Assembly: GCA_002840735.1 (NCBI GenBank)
Contig: PHBY01000009.1
Coordinates: 101,699 to 165,698 of the forward strand
DNA from: Chloroflexi bacterium HGW-Chloroflexi-2
Lineage (GTDB): Bacteria; Chloroflexota; Anaerolineae; Anaerolineales; Anaerolineaceae
Direction of reading: 5' to 3'
Length of the DNA stretch: 64,000 nt
The number at the start of each line of letters is the position of its first letter. Position 1 is the first letter of the stretch. Both the position numbers and the translations under genes were made by a program. Positions 45,740 to 54,440 of this stretch are shown piece after piece. The notes below the pieces were generated by a model. It worked only from the letters and a program-made list of their open reading frames with translations. It was not told the origin of the DNA and did no database searches.

Positions 45740-47452
45740 GTGGAAAGAACAGTACCAAAAATTGCTTCTGAAGAAATAGAACTTTATTTACGTACATTGT
45801 ATTCATTACTACGGTCAACCACAGAAATTCAAATTAGAACACTTGAAGAAGTTCATGCTGGAATGAATTCACTATTGCATCCGCTTGCCCGACAATTGGA
45901 TCCAGATACCTCTGCTTTTGTTTACAGTCTTTTGCGGTTGCCAGATTGTATGCCAGATGTTAAGGTTGTTGCTCTGGGTCAGAGTACATCTGTATTTGAA
46001 AACCATGGGTATGCGAATGTCGAAAACTGGATCCCAGTTAATACCAGAGCGAGACGGCGAAGATGCTTTTATGATGGCAAGGAAAAATTAGCTTGTTTTA
46101 TTGCCAGTCGATCCGATATTGAAGATGTTATTCCAGCGATGACTGCATATCAAATTGAGTGGAATAAACTTCATGTTTTTCTGAATCAAGTTCCGTCATC
46201 CTTTGATTTTAAAAGTGTATTGAAAAATCCTACCCAATTCTCGTCATTAGCTGAATTCTTACATTTATCTGAAGAGGATATGAGGAGATTTGAAGTCATT
46301 TGGGGTGATGATTTTCTAGGTTACTTAGAACGAATTAAAAATAAAAAATGTGATTTTCGTGTAAATCTATTGGCGGGTTCTTTGAGTGAATATTGGAGAG
46401 CAACACGTGCCTGGTGGGCTAATATCGAATTATCAAATACATTGATTACCAAAAGACCCGTATATTTCATTTCCAGCAATACCCATTCGATACCAAATTT
46501 ACTCACTGGTTTCGCTTTGAAAAAAGAAGAACTTTTGATTAATTTTCTCAAAAATACTGATGAAAAGAATTTGTACAACGAATTAAAAATTATCAAGAAT
46601 AAACAGGAAGAGGCAAGCCTTGAAAATCTGCTCTATTATGTATTGAAAAAAGCACAACAAACACCGGAATTTGATTACTTAAGAAAAGATCAATCAGACT
46701 ATGAAATTAAGAATGGAATTACAAGAATATTAAGCCAGCATTATTTTGATGTCGATGCTCAAATCATAGAGATCAATAAGATCAATTTTAACGAAGTTGA
46801 TCCCAGATTAAAAAATGGGTCAGATTATTATTTACTTAAGAATAGTGATGCGATTATTTTGAACATTGACTATCCACTTGGGTTAGCAGCTTATAACATA
46901 CTGACAAAAATTGCTGAACATTCCTCTCCAATTCTGGGTGTCTATATCCTGGGTAAAGCTGCAACATTGAATGGAGTTCTTGGGGATGTGATGATTCCTA
47001 ATGTTGTTTATGATGAACATTCACAAAATACTTATATGTTCTGTAATGCTTTTTCTGCCAATGATATTGTTGACGATTTGATTTTCGGGACTGTGCTAGA
47101 TAATCAGAAAGCTGTAACTGTTTTAGGCACGTTCCTTCAAAATGGGAAACTTGCTGAGGTGTTTTATCGAGAGGGCTATTCAGATATTGAAATGGAAGCC
47201 GGACCATATCTTTCTGCGATATTTGAGATGTATCGCCCTACCAGACATCCGGTTAATGAAATTGTGAATCTTTACAACATTAATTTTGATTTAGGCGTTA
47301 TACATTACGCATCTGACACGCCTCTGAGTAAAGGTAAAAACCTGGGTGCAGGCGCTCTTTCGTACTTTGGTATGGATTCAACTTACGCAGCCAGTTTAGC
47401 GATATTGAGGCGCATATTTAAAGTCGAAGTTAATCGGTTGACATCAAAATAA
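45740..47452 (+). CDS. Unrecognised protein with a possible nucleoside phosphorylase-like C-terminus
   Basis: A 570-residue soluble protein that I do not recognise as a named family. The C-terminal 210 residues contain LGKAATLNGVLGDVMIPNVVYDEHS and YSDIEMEAGPYLSAIFEM. This arrangement recalls the GDVVIP strand and the M-E catalytic segment of purine nucleoside phosphorylase/MTA nucleosidase folds. The N-terminal 330 residues are helical and carry a basic RARRRR stretch. The start codon is GTG behind gggaggtactt, an excellent ribosome-binding site. It lies 51 bases upstream of the AhpD-like gene and may share its transcript. Confidence 0.8.
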   Translation: MERTVPKIASEEIELYLRTLYSLLRSTTEIQIRTLEEVHAGMNSLLHPLARQLDPDTSAFVYSLLRLPDCMPDVKVVALGQSTSVFENHGYANVENWIPVNTRARRRRCFYDGKEKLACFIASRSDIEDVIPAMTAYQIEWNKLHVFLNQVPSSFDFKSVLKNPTQFSSLAEFLHLSEEDMRRFEVIWGDDFLGYLERIKNKKCDFRVNLLAGSLSEYWRATRAWWANIELSNTLITKRPVYFISSNTHSIPNLLTGFALKKEELLINFLKNTDEKNLYNELKIIKNKQEEASLENLLYYVLKKAQQTPEFDYLRKDQSDYEIKNGITRILSQHYFDVDAQIIEINKINFNEVDPRLKNGSDYYLLKNSDAIILNIDYPLGLAAYNILTKIAEHSSPILGVYILGKAATLNGVLGDVMIPNVVYDEHSQNTYMFCNAFSANDIVDDLIFGTVLDNQKAVTVLGTFLQNGKLAEVFYREGYSDIEMEAGPYLSAIFEMYRPTRHPVNEIVNLYNINFDLGVIHYASDTPLSKGKNLGAGALSYFGMDSTYAASLAILRRIFKVEVNRLTSK

Positions 47453-47503
47453 AACGATTGAATGCGAATAATCTATAACAATGAAGAGAAATCAGGTGAA
47501 TCA

Positions 47504-47854
47504 ATGAAAAGTCCTTTGGAAGATTTCAAAGAATATAGAGAAAAAATGAATGAACGAATTTTAAACCTCGATCATTTAGGAATAAATCGCTTTTTTAACC
47601 TTGACACAAATGCGTATAAAGAGGGTCATCTGGATAGTAAAACCAAAGAATTACTAGGTCTGGTTGCCTCGATGGTTTTAAGATGCAATGACTGCATCGA
47701 TTACCATATAATTCAATGTGTTCAAGAAGGGTGGGATGATGATTCATTGATAGAGGCTTTTAATGTTGCCCTTATTGTTGGAGGGAGTATTGTTATCCCT
47801 CACTTGCGTCATGCGGTTGAAACACTTGATATGGTCAGAAATGAGGCTAATTAA
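47504..47854 (+). CDS. Carboxymuconolactone decarboxylase/AhpD-family protein
   Basis: A 116-residue all-helical protein with the AhpD-type redox motif CNDCIDYHI (CxxC plus histidine), typical of peroxidase-like members of the family. I moved the start to MKSPLEDF because tcaggtgaatca precedes that ATG; the ORF-track start adds 14 residues without a clear site. It overlaps the stop of the convergent dus gene by eight bases. Confidence 0.88.
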   Translation: MKSPLEDFKEYREKMNERILNLDHLGINRFFNLDTNAYKEGHLDSKTKELLGLVASMVLRCNDCIDYHIIQCVQEGWDDDSLIEAFNVALIVGGSIVIPHLRHAVETLDMVRNEAN

Positions 47855-48809
47855 TTTGTGCATTCATGATTGTAAATAATGATGACTTCAACTTGCGGGG
47901 GTCATTATGATTGTAAAGTTTCGATCGGAATTCTTTTCCAAGGTTCGATATATCCAGATAAAATTTAATGTATTTTCGAAACAGAATTAAACCACTTTCC
48001 AAACCATAAAATTGAATCATTAAATCAAGATGGTCGGATAATAAATCAAATCTTTGGTTTAAAGTTACTTGATCTGAATCCAAACCTGAGAAAATCCATG
48101 GATTTCTAAGAGCTGCTCTACCAATCATGACGCCATCACAATTCGTTACTTTGATAATTTTTTGTATGTCGCTTAGCGAATTTACATCACCATTGGCCAG
48201 AACGGGAATTTTTACATTTTGTTTTATCTCGGCGATTGCATCCCAGTTTGCTTTACCCTGATAACCTTGTTTTTTTGTTCTTCCATGGACAGAGATCATG
48301 GCACATCCATAATCCTCCAATAATTTTGAAATGGATAAATAATTTAAGGTTGTATCATCCCATCCTAAACGGATTTTTGCAGAAATCGGTATCGTGAGAT
48401 TATTTGTTAATACCGTTAAAATTTGTTTAATTTTCTCAGGTTCTTTCAATAAACCCGCTCCAGCACCGCGGCTTGCCACCGTTTTTGCCGAACAACCCAT
48501 ATTAATGTCGATGAAATCGGGATTTTTTTCAGATAAATATAATGCGGTTTTTAATATCCGATCTGGCGAATTATCAAAAATCTGATAGGCAAATGGCCTT
48601 TGTTCTTCAGAGAAAACGATTTGTTGTGGAAAAAATGGATGGTCATTTAAGTAATCGTATGCATTAATAAATTCAGAAAATATGATCCCTGGATGGAAAC
48701 GTTTTATAATCTCTCTGAACGGATGATCTGTAAGACCATCCATCGGAGCCAGAATTAAATTCGATTTGATTGGAATATCTCCAACTTTGAATACATAATC
48801 TTTTGCCAT
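47847..48809 (-). CDS. dus: tRNA-dihydrouridine synthase
   Basis: An FMN enzyme that reduces uridine in the tRNA D-loop. The 320-residue protein has an N-terminal TIM barrel with LAPMDGLTDHPFRE, INMGCSAKTVASRGAGAGLL containing the catalytic cysteine, ISVHGRTKKQGYQGKANW, and the FMN phosphate site PVLANGDVNS and CDGVMIGRAALRNPW. The helical C-terminal domain follows. The subgroup (DusA, B or C) cannot be assigned with confidence. Confidence 0.95.
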   Translation of the reverse strand: MAKDYVFKVGDIPIKSNLILAPMDGLTDHPFREIIKRFHPGIIFSEFINAYDYLNDHPFFPQQIVFSEEQRPFAYQIFDNSPDRILKTALYLSEKNPDFIDINMGCSAKTVASRGAGAGLLKEPEKIKQILTVLTNNLTIPISAKIRLGWDDTTLNYLSISKLLEDYGCAMISVHGRTKKQGYQGKANWDAIAEIKQNVKIPVLANGDVNSLSDIQKIIKVTNCDGVMIGRAALRNPWIFSGLDSDQVTLNQRFDLLSDHLDLMIQFYGLESGLILFRKYIKFYLDISNLGKEFRSKLYNHNDPRKLKSSLFTIMNAQIN

Positions 48810-48895
48810 TTGGCTAATTTTACGCTAAATTTATAAATGGAACAAATTTCAGACAAGATTCGTCTACAATATAACAATTAATTTAGGAGAATAAA

Positions 48896-50074
48896 ATGAA
48901 GAAAGTCTTTGTATATTTATTTTTGGTTGTGATATTTTTGAGTCTGACAGCGTGTAACTTAACCAAACAATTTGGGAATCCATCCGACCCCAGTACTGTG
49001 AGTACACTTGCCATGCAGACTGTACAGGCTTTGGCAACTGAACAGGCTTTTTCAACCATGGTAGCCAATGCAACTGAAGTATCAAATCTTCCAACCATAA
49101 TTGTAGTTGAGCAGACTTCTCCAGCGCTAAATACACCTGTTACGCCTGAATTCGTAGCACCAACGAATACACCAGTACCTACTTTTACACAAATGCCTAT
49201 GGATAAAGCAACTTTTGTGAAAGATGTTACTTTTCCAGATAACACAGTAATCGCATCAGCAACAGTTTTCACGAAAACCTGGAGGTTAAAAAACGATGGG
49301 CAAACTACCTGGACTGCAGATTATGAATTGATTTTTTCAAGTGGTAATGCCATGGAAGGAAATGCAGCCAACAAAATTGGTGTCAATGTAAAGCCTGGTG
49401 AAACCATTGATTTATCGATCGATCTAAAATCACCAACGAATCCAGGAGAATATAAAGGCGAGTGGATGCTGAGAACTCCGGGTGGAAAAATCTTCGGTGT
49501 GGGAGAAAAAGCTGACAAAGCGTTTTGGGTAATCATTAAAGTTGAAAATTATCAAAGTGAAGGTGTCCCCAGTGAAATTTACCCGCTTGATTTTGTAGCA
49601 AAAATTTGCAATGCTCAATGGAAGAGTAATTATTCGGTTGTGCGCATTCCTTGTGACACTGATAAAAGTATGACAAAAGCATATGTTGCAGTTTTATCAA
49701 AGCCTAAACTTGAAAATGGATATCTCGATGATGAAAGAACAATTCATATGCATTTGGAAGGTGATAGCGGTAGTTGGATTCAAGGATTTTATCCAGCTTT
49801 CTTGATAAAAGATGGAGCTTTTTTTTCAACTGTGGTTGGCTGTCTTGATGGAAGTAAATCCTGCAATGTGACGATTAGTTTAGATGCCCGCATTGACGGT
49901 GGCAACCCAGTGAATTTAGGTAAATGGGTTGAAACTTATGATGAAAAACTAACAAAAATTGACGTAGACTTAAGTAGTTATGCAGGAAAAAATGTAGAAT
50001 TTATTCTTGGTATCAGTAATCGCTCGAACGTAATTTCGGATGTATTCTGGCTTGTACCTAGAGTAGTACAATAA
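48896..50074 (+). CDS. NBR1-type Ig-like domain lipoprotein
   Basis: A 392-residue exported lipoprotein. The signal peptide ends in the lipobox LTAC at about residues 17-20. A threonine/proline-rich spacer follows to about residue 105. Residues 120-225 form an NBR1-type immunoglobulin-like domain with FTKTWRLKNDGQTTWTADYELIF and GEYKGEWMLRTPGGKIFG. The last 150 residues are a second beta-rich domain with paired cysteines. Such proteins are common in Anaerolineae-like Chloroflexota. The ATG follows ggagaataaa, and a strong terminator follows the gene. Confidence 0.88.
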   Translation: MKKVFVYLFLVVIFLSLTACNLTKQFGNPSDPSTVSTLAMQTVQALATEQAFSTMVANATEVSNLPTIIVVEQTSPALNTPVTPEFVAPTNTPVPTFTQMPMDKATFVKDVTFPDNTVIASATVFTKTWRLKNDGQTTWTADYELIFSSGNAMEGNAANKIGVNVKPGETIDLSIDLKSPTNPGEYKGEWMLRTPGGKIFGVGEKADKAFWVIIKVENYQSEGVPSEIYPLDFVAKICNAQWKSNYSVVRIPCDTDKSMTKAYVAVLSKPKLENGYLDDERTIHMHLEGDSGSWIQGFYPAFLIKDGAFFSTVVGCLDGSKSCNVTISLDARIDGGNPVNLGKWVETYDEKLTKIDVDLSSYAGKNVEFILGISNRSNVISDVFWLVPRVVQ

Positions 50075-50109
50075 AAAAAATAATCAAATCATTACTTTTA
50101 TTTCACAAT

Positions 50110-50146
50110 AAAAGAGGTTGTCGAACAACGAATGACAACCTCTTTT
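50110..50146. terminator. Strong bidirectional terminator
   Basis: A perfect 13-base-pair stem (aaaagaggttgtc / gacaacctctttt) with an 11-base loop. A runs on one side and T runs on the other make it work for both the upstream lipoprotein gene and the convergent gene. Confidence 0.88.
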
Positions 50147-51032
50147 AATTTGGTAATAATACAGTCATTATTTTTTGATAATCCATGACCAAATTGATTA
50201 GGACTTTATTATCTGTAATTTCAAGTATTTCCATTATTGGAATGTCTATTATTTTTTCATCCGATTTTAAAGTACACCAGACTCCAAATCTTTCATCAAA
50301 ATAAGGTATATCTATTAAATGATAAATTGATCGGTCTGATGTATTGATTCTAACTTCGACGGGGGTAACAACATTTTCTTTAAATTGATTTTTCCAAAAA
50401 TTTAATAAATCGGAAAAACTATTAAATTTTTCTCCAATTGAATAATTCTGGAATTTTGTTAACTTGAGCATTAATTCGATTCTATGCTTTTCATCCACAT
50501 TTGCATTTTCAGGTTCGAGAACTGGCATAATTAATTCAGGGTCAAGAAAAGTATAGAATGCAGGGATATTATTATCAATGTTCGTTTTCAAGAGTTCTAA
50601 TGGTATTTTTGATAACGAATTACCTGAAAATGCGATCATAAAGACACTGCTCTCATCATTTGAGTAAAAGTCAATAATTTTTCCTGTAAAACCTGAAATG
50701 AACCTCTCAAGTTCTTCATCGAAGATCCCATCACAAACCTTTACCCATTTATTGAAATGAAAAAAAATTTCCCAGGATAATTCTTTGGCAATTTTTATAA
50801 TGTTTCTGACATCTCTTTTATTTTCAATAAAAATGTGATTTTCAATTTTTACTGAGAATTGAGATTGAAAAAACAAAAAACCTTGGTTAATCAGGTGGTT
50901 TTGATCAGCATTGGTTAAATTAGATGGAATCGAGAAATAAAATAAATCAAATTCCGAATAATTGTTGAATATAGAATCAGGTTTTATTAGATTTCTAAGA
51001 CTTTCGTTGATTTCTAATAAAACTAATTTCAT
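50145..51032 (-). CDS. Hypothetical protein, family not recognised
   Basis: A 295-residue protein with no signal peptide or membrane segment. It is rich in Asn, Ile and Phe, with mixed alpha/beta character; the sequence has no catalytic motif that I can name. The C-terminal strand block (RFGVWCTLKSDEKIIDIPIMEILEI, then KVLINLVMDYQKI) looks beta-rich. I placed the start at the ATG of MKLVLLE; the ORF-track start is a TTG four codons earlier, without a better ribosome-binding site. It is convergent with the NBR1 lipoprotein and divergent from the rhodanese gene. Coding potential is supported by length and by clean flanks. Confidence 0.7.
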   Translation of the reverse strand: MKLVLLEINESLRNLIKPDSIFNNYSEFDLFYFSIPSNLTNADQNHLINQGFLFFQSQFSVKIENHIFIENKRDVRNIIKIAKELSWEIFFHFNKWVKVCDGIFDEELERFISGFTGKIIDFYSNDESSVFMIAFSGNSLSKIPLELLKTNIDNNIPAFYTFLDPELIMPVLEPENANVDEKHRIELMLKLTKFQNYSIGEKFNSFSDLLNFWKNQFKENVVTPVEVRINTSDRSIYHLIDIPYFDERFGVWCTLKSDEKIIDIPIMEILEITDNKVLINLVMDYQKIMTVLLPN

Positions 51033-51181
51033 AAGGTTTCCCAATCAGAAAAAAAGGATAATTTGGTTAAACTAATTTTACATTGAGATGTGGATATAAA
51101 TAGATTCTATTAAATATTCCCATCAGGGATTTATTCTGGTAAAAATAAATGAATAAAAAATTCAACGAAAATGGAGTTTGA

Positions 51182-51628
51182 ATGTCAAAACAAGTTCAGA
51201 AAACGATCAAAAAGAAAAATAACAATAATATTTGGCTCATCTTAGGAGGGCTTGTAATCATTGCATTGGCTGTTATCATTGGTTTTTCACAGAACACTGC
51301 GGACACAAATACATTACCCCTTGAAGTTAGTGTGGAGGATGCATATCAAATGCGCGATAACGGAGCATTTGTGCTGGATGTGCGAGAACTCGGTGAGTGG
51401 GAAGAAGGACACATCCCAGATGCGACATTAATACCGTTGGGACAGTTAGAACGTCGTATGAATGAAATTCCAAAAGACCAAGAGGTAGTAATCGTTTGTA
51501 GATCCGGAAATAGGAGCGCACAAGCGCGAGACATTCTTAAGAATGCCGGTTTCACAAACATCACAAGTATGGACGGTGGGATGAATCAATGGATTGCAAA
51601 ATCCTATGAAGTAGAAATCGGTCAATAA
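51182..51628 (+). CDS. Membrane-anchored rhodanese-like protein
   Basis: A 148-residue protein with a basic N-terminus, one membrane helix at about 17-37 (IWLILGGLVIIALAVIIGF), and a single rhodanese domain on the outer side. The domain has DVRELGEWEEGHIPDA and the active-site loop VCRSGNRSAQ with the catalytic cysteine. It may carry sulfane sulfur or act on a redox partner. The ATG follows ggagtttga. Confidence 0.93.
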   Translation: MSKQVQKTIKKKNNNNIWLILGGLVIIALAVIIGFSQNTADTNTLPLEVSVEDAYQMRDNGAFVLDVRELGEWEEGHIPDATLIPLGQLERRMNEIPKDQEVVIVCRSGNRSAQARDILKNAGFTNITSMDGGMNQWIAKSYEVEIGQ

Positions 51629-51712
51629 TATTAATTAATTATTCTCTTAAGTTAATGATTCTATAAAATGAGTTTATAGAACTATTGATTATCCGGAAGG
51701 AAGAGGCTGGGC

Positions 51713-52516
51713 ATGAGTAAATATCGGGTAAAACCAGGACAGAAAATAAACCTAAATGATTGGGATCCAGATGATAAATCTGGATGGCCAGAGGGTAAAA
51801 AAGAAGCGAAGGAAGAGTTTATAGAAATTAACAAAGAATTGGAGTCTCTCCAAGAACTTTTGTTTGCTGAAAATAAACACAAGATATTGATTGTGTTACA
51901 GGCTATGGACACTGGGGGAAAAGATGGGGTCATTAGAGCTGTCTTTGATGGTGTTAACCCTGCTGGTGTGCGCGTAGCCAGCTTTAAAGTTCCAACTGAA
52001 GAAGAATTATCACATGATTTCTTGTGGCGCATACATAAACAAACACCAGGGAAAGGTGAAATGGTAATTTTTAACAGAAGCCACTATGAAGATGTACTTG
52101 TGGTTCGTGTCCATAATCTTGTTCCTCAAAATGTATGGGCAAAGAGATTTGAACATATCAATAATTTTGAAAAATTATTAGCAGATGAAGGAACAACTAT
52201 TTTAAAATTTTTTCTGCATATCTCGAAAGATGAGCAAAAAGAAAGACTTCAAGAAAGATTGGATATTCCTGAAAAACAATGGAAATTTTCACCAGGGGAT
52301 CTCAAAGAACGTTTGTTATGGGAAGATTACACCAAAGCATTTGAGGATGTATTGTCTAAAACCTCCAATTCATATGCACCCTGGTATATCATTCCAGCAA
52401 ACCGGAATTGGTATCGAAATTGGCTAATCAGCTCCATTCTTGTGGATGAGTTGAAATCACTGAAAATGAAGTATCCTGATCCGCAAGAGGATTTGAGCAA
52501 GATTAAAATTGATTAA
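51713..52516 (+). CDS. Polyphosphate kinase 2-family protein
   Basis: A 267-residue, single-domain PPK2 enzyme that transfers phosphate between polyphosphate and nucleotides. Walker A is QAMDTGGKDG and the Walker B-like segment is FNRSHYEDVLVVRVH. FEHINNFEKLL and QKERLQERL form the lid helices. Length and motifs fit the PPK2 group that phosphorylates AMP, ADP or GDP with polyphosphate; the exact class cannot be fixed by eye. It is followed by a strong terminator and is convergent with the pyrophosphatase gene. Confidence 0.94.
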   Translation: MSKYRVKPGQKINLNDWDPDDKSGWPEGKKEAKEEFIEINKELESLQELLFAENKHKILIVLQAMDTGGKDGVIRAVFDGVNPAGVRVASFKVPTEEELSHDFLWRIHKQTPGKGEMVIFNRSHYEDVLVVRVHNLVPQNVWAKRFEHINNFEKLLADEGTTILKFFLHISKDEQKERLQERLDIPEKQWKFSPGDLKERLLWEDYTKAFEDVLSKTSNSYAPWYIIPANRNWYRNWLISSILVDELKSLKMKYPDPQEDLSKIKID

Positions 52517-52522
52517 AATAAT

Positions 52523-52562
52523 AAGGAGCCAATATTCATAAATTCCCTGGCTCCTTTTTTTT
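52523..52562. terminator. Terminator between the PPK2 and pyrophosphatase genes
   Basis: A perfect nine-base-pair stem (aaggagcca / tggctcctt) with a 16-base loop is followed by a long T tract on the plus strand. It mainly ends the PPK2 transcript, and may also act on the convergent one. Confidence 0.85.
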
Positions 52563-52573
52563 CACTAAAAAAT

Positions 52574-53185
52574 TTAGTTTCCGAACATATCTTCATAATC
52601 CTTCATTGCAGCTTCGACTACCTTCCAGGCTTGTTCAGCACCGAAAACTCCTGCAATAAATGTGGAATCTTCCTTACCGGGAATCAATTTGTATGTACTG
52701 AAATAATGTAGAAGTCGGTCTATCAAAACCTGGGGAATATCTGATAGATCGTGTGCGTTTTGCCAGAAGTAATCATTAAACAAAATTGCAATTATTTTAT
52801 CGTCTGCTTCGCCATCATCTATCATCTGAATACCACCGATGACGCGAGCGGTTAGAATTATTTCAGATTTTGTTATCGGTCTTTCGCTAATCACGCAAAT
52901 ATCTAATGGATCCCCATCACCCTTTGAAGATTTTGGTGAAAGTTGATGCACTCTATTTCCACAATACGTTCTTGGAATAAAGCCATATAAAGATGGGGGT
53001 TGAGAAGATGTTCTTTGAGGGCGGTCTACCCTCAAGTATCCTGTCACTTTATCAACTTCATATTTGACCAGATCAAATGATGAAAGTTCAATAAAAGCAT
53101 TAACTTCTTTTGGTGGATTTGGGCCTGTTTCTAATCCATGCCATGGATGTGGTCGCCATCGATAAAAAGGATTTGGAAAATTCAA
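52574..53185 (-). CDS. ppa: Soluble inorganic pyrophosphatase (family I)
   Basis: Hydrolyses pyrophosphate to phosphate in the cytoplasm. The 203-residue protein has FIELSSFDLVKYEVDKVTG, LYGFIPRTYCGN and the metal-binding signature GDGDPLDICVI (consensus DGDPLDVLV). VIGGIQMIDDGEADDKIIAI gives further metal ligands. The start codon is TTG, supported by cggagaaaatt; no in-frame ATG occurs before the conserved domain. An uncommon feature is the extra N-terminal FPNPFYRWRPHPWHG segment. Confidence 0.93.
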   Translation of the reverse strand: MNFPNPFYRWRPHPWHGLETGPNPPKEVNAFIELSSFDLVKYEVDKVTGYLRVDRPQRTSSQPPSLYGFIPRTYCGNRVHQLSPKSSKGDGDPLDICVISERPITKSEIILTARVIGGIQMIDDGEADDKIIAILFNDYFWQNAHDLSDIPQVLIDRLLHYFSTYKLIPGKEDSTFIAGVFGAEQAWKVVEAAMKDYEDMFGN

Positions 53186-53332
53186 AATTTTCTCCGATTT
53201 GCTATCTTTTTAATTATTATAAACCGTTCTATTGAAATATCACGAGTATTTTATGTGAATGATAGAATGTGCAAGTAATCAATAGTATGCGTATGAGATT
53301 AAACACACAAAAAATACTATAATAAAGTAATT

Positions 53333-53860
53333 ATGAGTCCACGAACAAAAATTGAAAGCAGCTTGTATTATTCCCTTTTGGGTTTTTTTATTAATAAACC
53401 CAGTTATGGTTATGAACTCTACAAATATATTTCTAAAGAAACTTCTTTTTTCAATATCTGGTACTTAAAACAGTCCCAATTTTATGGATTTTTGGAAAGA
53501 TTATTTAACGAAGGCTTTCTTTCTCCAAAATTGATCGAAGGTGAGCAATATCCTGATCGTAAATTATTTACAATTACAGATGCTGGAATCCAACAATTGG
53601 AAAATTGGATCACAACCCCTGTAAAACGTGGGCGTGAAATGAGACAAGAATTTATTGCTAAATTATTTATTGCTCAAAACTTTTATGAGGAAAAAATTGA
53701 ATTACTGGTTGAGAACCAAATGAACGTTTGTCACCAATGGTTAGATGAACAGGATCTTTGTCTCATTAATGAGAAAGATCACTTTCAAATCCTATTAATT
53801 AATTATCGAAAAAAGCAAATTCAGGCAATGTTGGAGTGGCTGAAACAAATTAATTTCTAG
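53333..53860 (+). CDS. PadR-family transcriptional regulator
   Basis: A 175-residue regulator. The N-terminal winged helix has SLYYSLLGFFINKPSYGYELYKYI and LKQSQFYGFLERLFNEGFLS, then the wing GEQYPDRKLFTITDAGIQQLENWI. The C-terminal helical (Vir) domain mediates dimerisation. A tataat lies ten bases before the ATG, so the transcript may be almost leaderless. No target operon is adjacent on the same strand. Confidence 0.9.
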   Translation: MSPRTKIESSLYYSLLGFFINKPSYGYELYKYISKETSFFNIWYLKQSQFYGFLERLFNEGFLSPKLIEGEQYPDRKLFTITDAGIQQLENWITTPVKRGREMRQEFIAKLFIAQNFYEEKIELLVENQMNVCHQWLDEQDLCLINEKDHFQILLINYRKKQIQAMLEWLKQINF

Positions 53861-53914
53861 CGAACCATTACATAAAAAGTCCTGCTTTAATAATAAGAAA
53901 ATCTTCAGAAATTG

Positions 53915-53953
53915 TAAAAAGAGGTTGACTTCTTTTTTTGATTGTCAACCTCT
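53915..53953 (-). terminator. Terminator downstream of ndk
   Basis: A perfect ten-base-pair stem (agaggttgac / gtcaacctct) with a 14-base loop. On the minus strand it is followed by ttttac, which suits the ndk transcript. The stem is nearly the same as that of the terminator at 50110. Confidence 0.75.
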
Positions 53954-53965
53954 CTGTAAAATTTT

Positions 53966-54421
53966 CTAATTATCTCCCATCACCCAATCTTCATCCGCCT
54001 TCTTCCAATTGACGATTTCACTCTTTTCAAACCATAGTAAAATTTCACTTTCGGCATTTTCTGGAGAGTCAGATGCATGTGTAAGATTTCTACTAATTCT
54101 TGAAGCAAAATCATGACGGATGGTGCCTGGTTCTGCTTTGAGCGGGTCGGTCAATCCCATAGTCTGTCGAACCGCTTGCACAGCGAAAGGTCCTTCAAAT
54201 ACCATAGCCATCACAGGCGCAGCAGTAATATATTTGATCAGACCATCATAAAATGGCTTTCCTTGATGAACCGCATAATGTTTTTCAGCAAGACTGACAG
54301 GAACTTGCAGGAACTTTGCAGCTACTAATTTAAGGCCACGTTTCTCAAGTCTCGCCAGAATCTCCCCAATCAATCCGCGTTGAACTCCATCTGGTTTCAC
54401 CAGAACAAAAGTTTTTTCCAA
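53966..54421 (-). CDS. ndk: Nucleoside-diphosphate kinase
   Basis: Transfers phosphate between nucleoside di- and triphosphates through a phosphohistidine. The 151-residue version matches the family length and opens (M)EKTFVLVKPDGVQRG. The catalytic histidine is in NLTHASDSPENAESEI. I chose a TTG start with ggagg six bases upstream; the ORF-track start adds 21 residues that run into the neighbouring gene. An out-of-frame ATG overlaps the same region (ggaggtatgtattgg). It follows the large TPR gene by 19 bases on the same strand. Confidence 0.96.
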   Translation of the reverse strand: MEKTFVLVKPDGVQRGLIGEILARLEKRGLKLVAAKFLQVPVSLAEKHYAVHQGKPFYDGLIKYITAAPVMAMVFEGPFAVQAVRQTMGLTDPLKAEPGTIRHDFASRISRNLTHASDSPENAESEILLWFEKSEIVNWKKADEDWVMGDN

Positions 54422-54440
54422 TACATACCTCCGATAAAAA

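Noticed and set aside
53281-53332. PadR operator palindrome at the promoter
   Set aside because: agtat and atact flank a long unsymmetric spacer; the typical ATGT-N8-ACAT pattern is absent.
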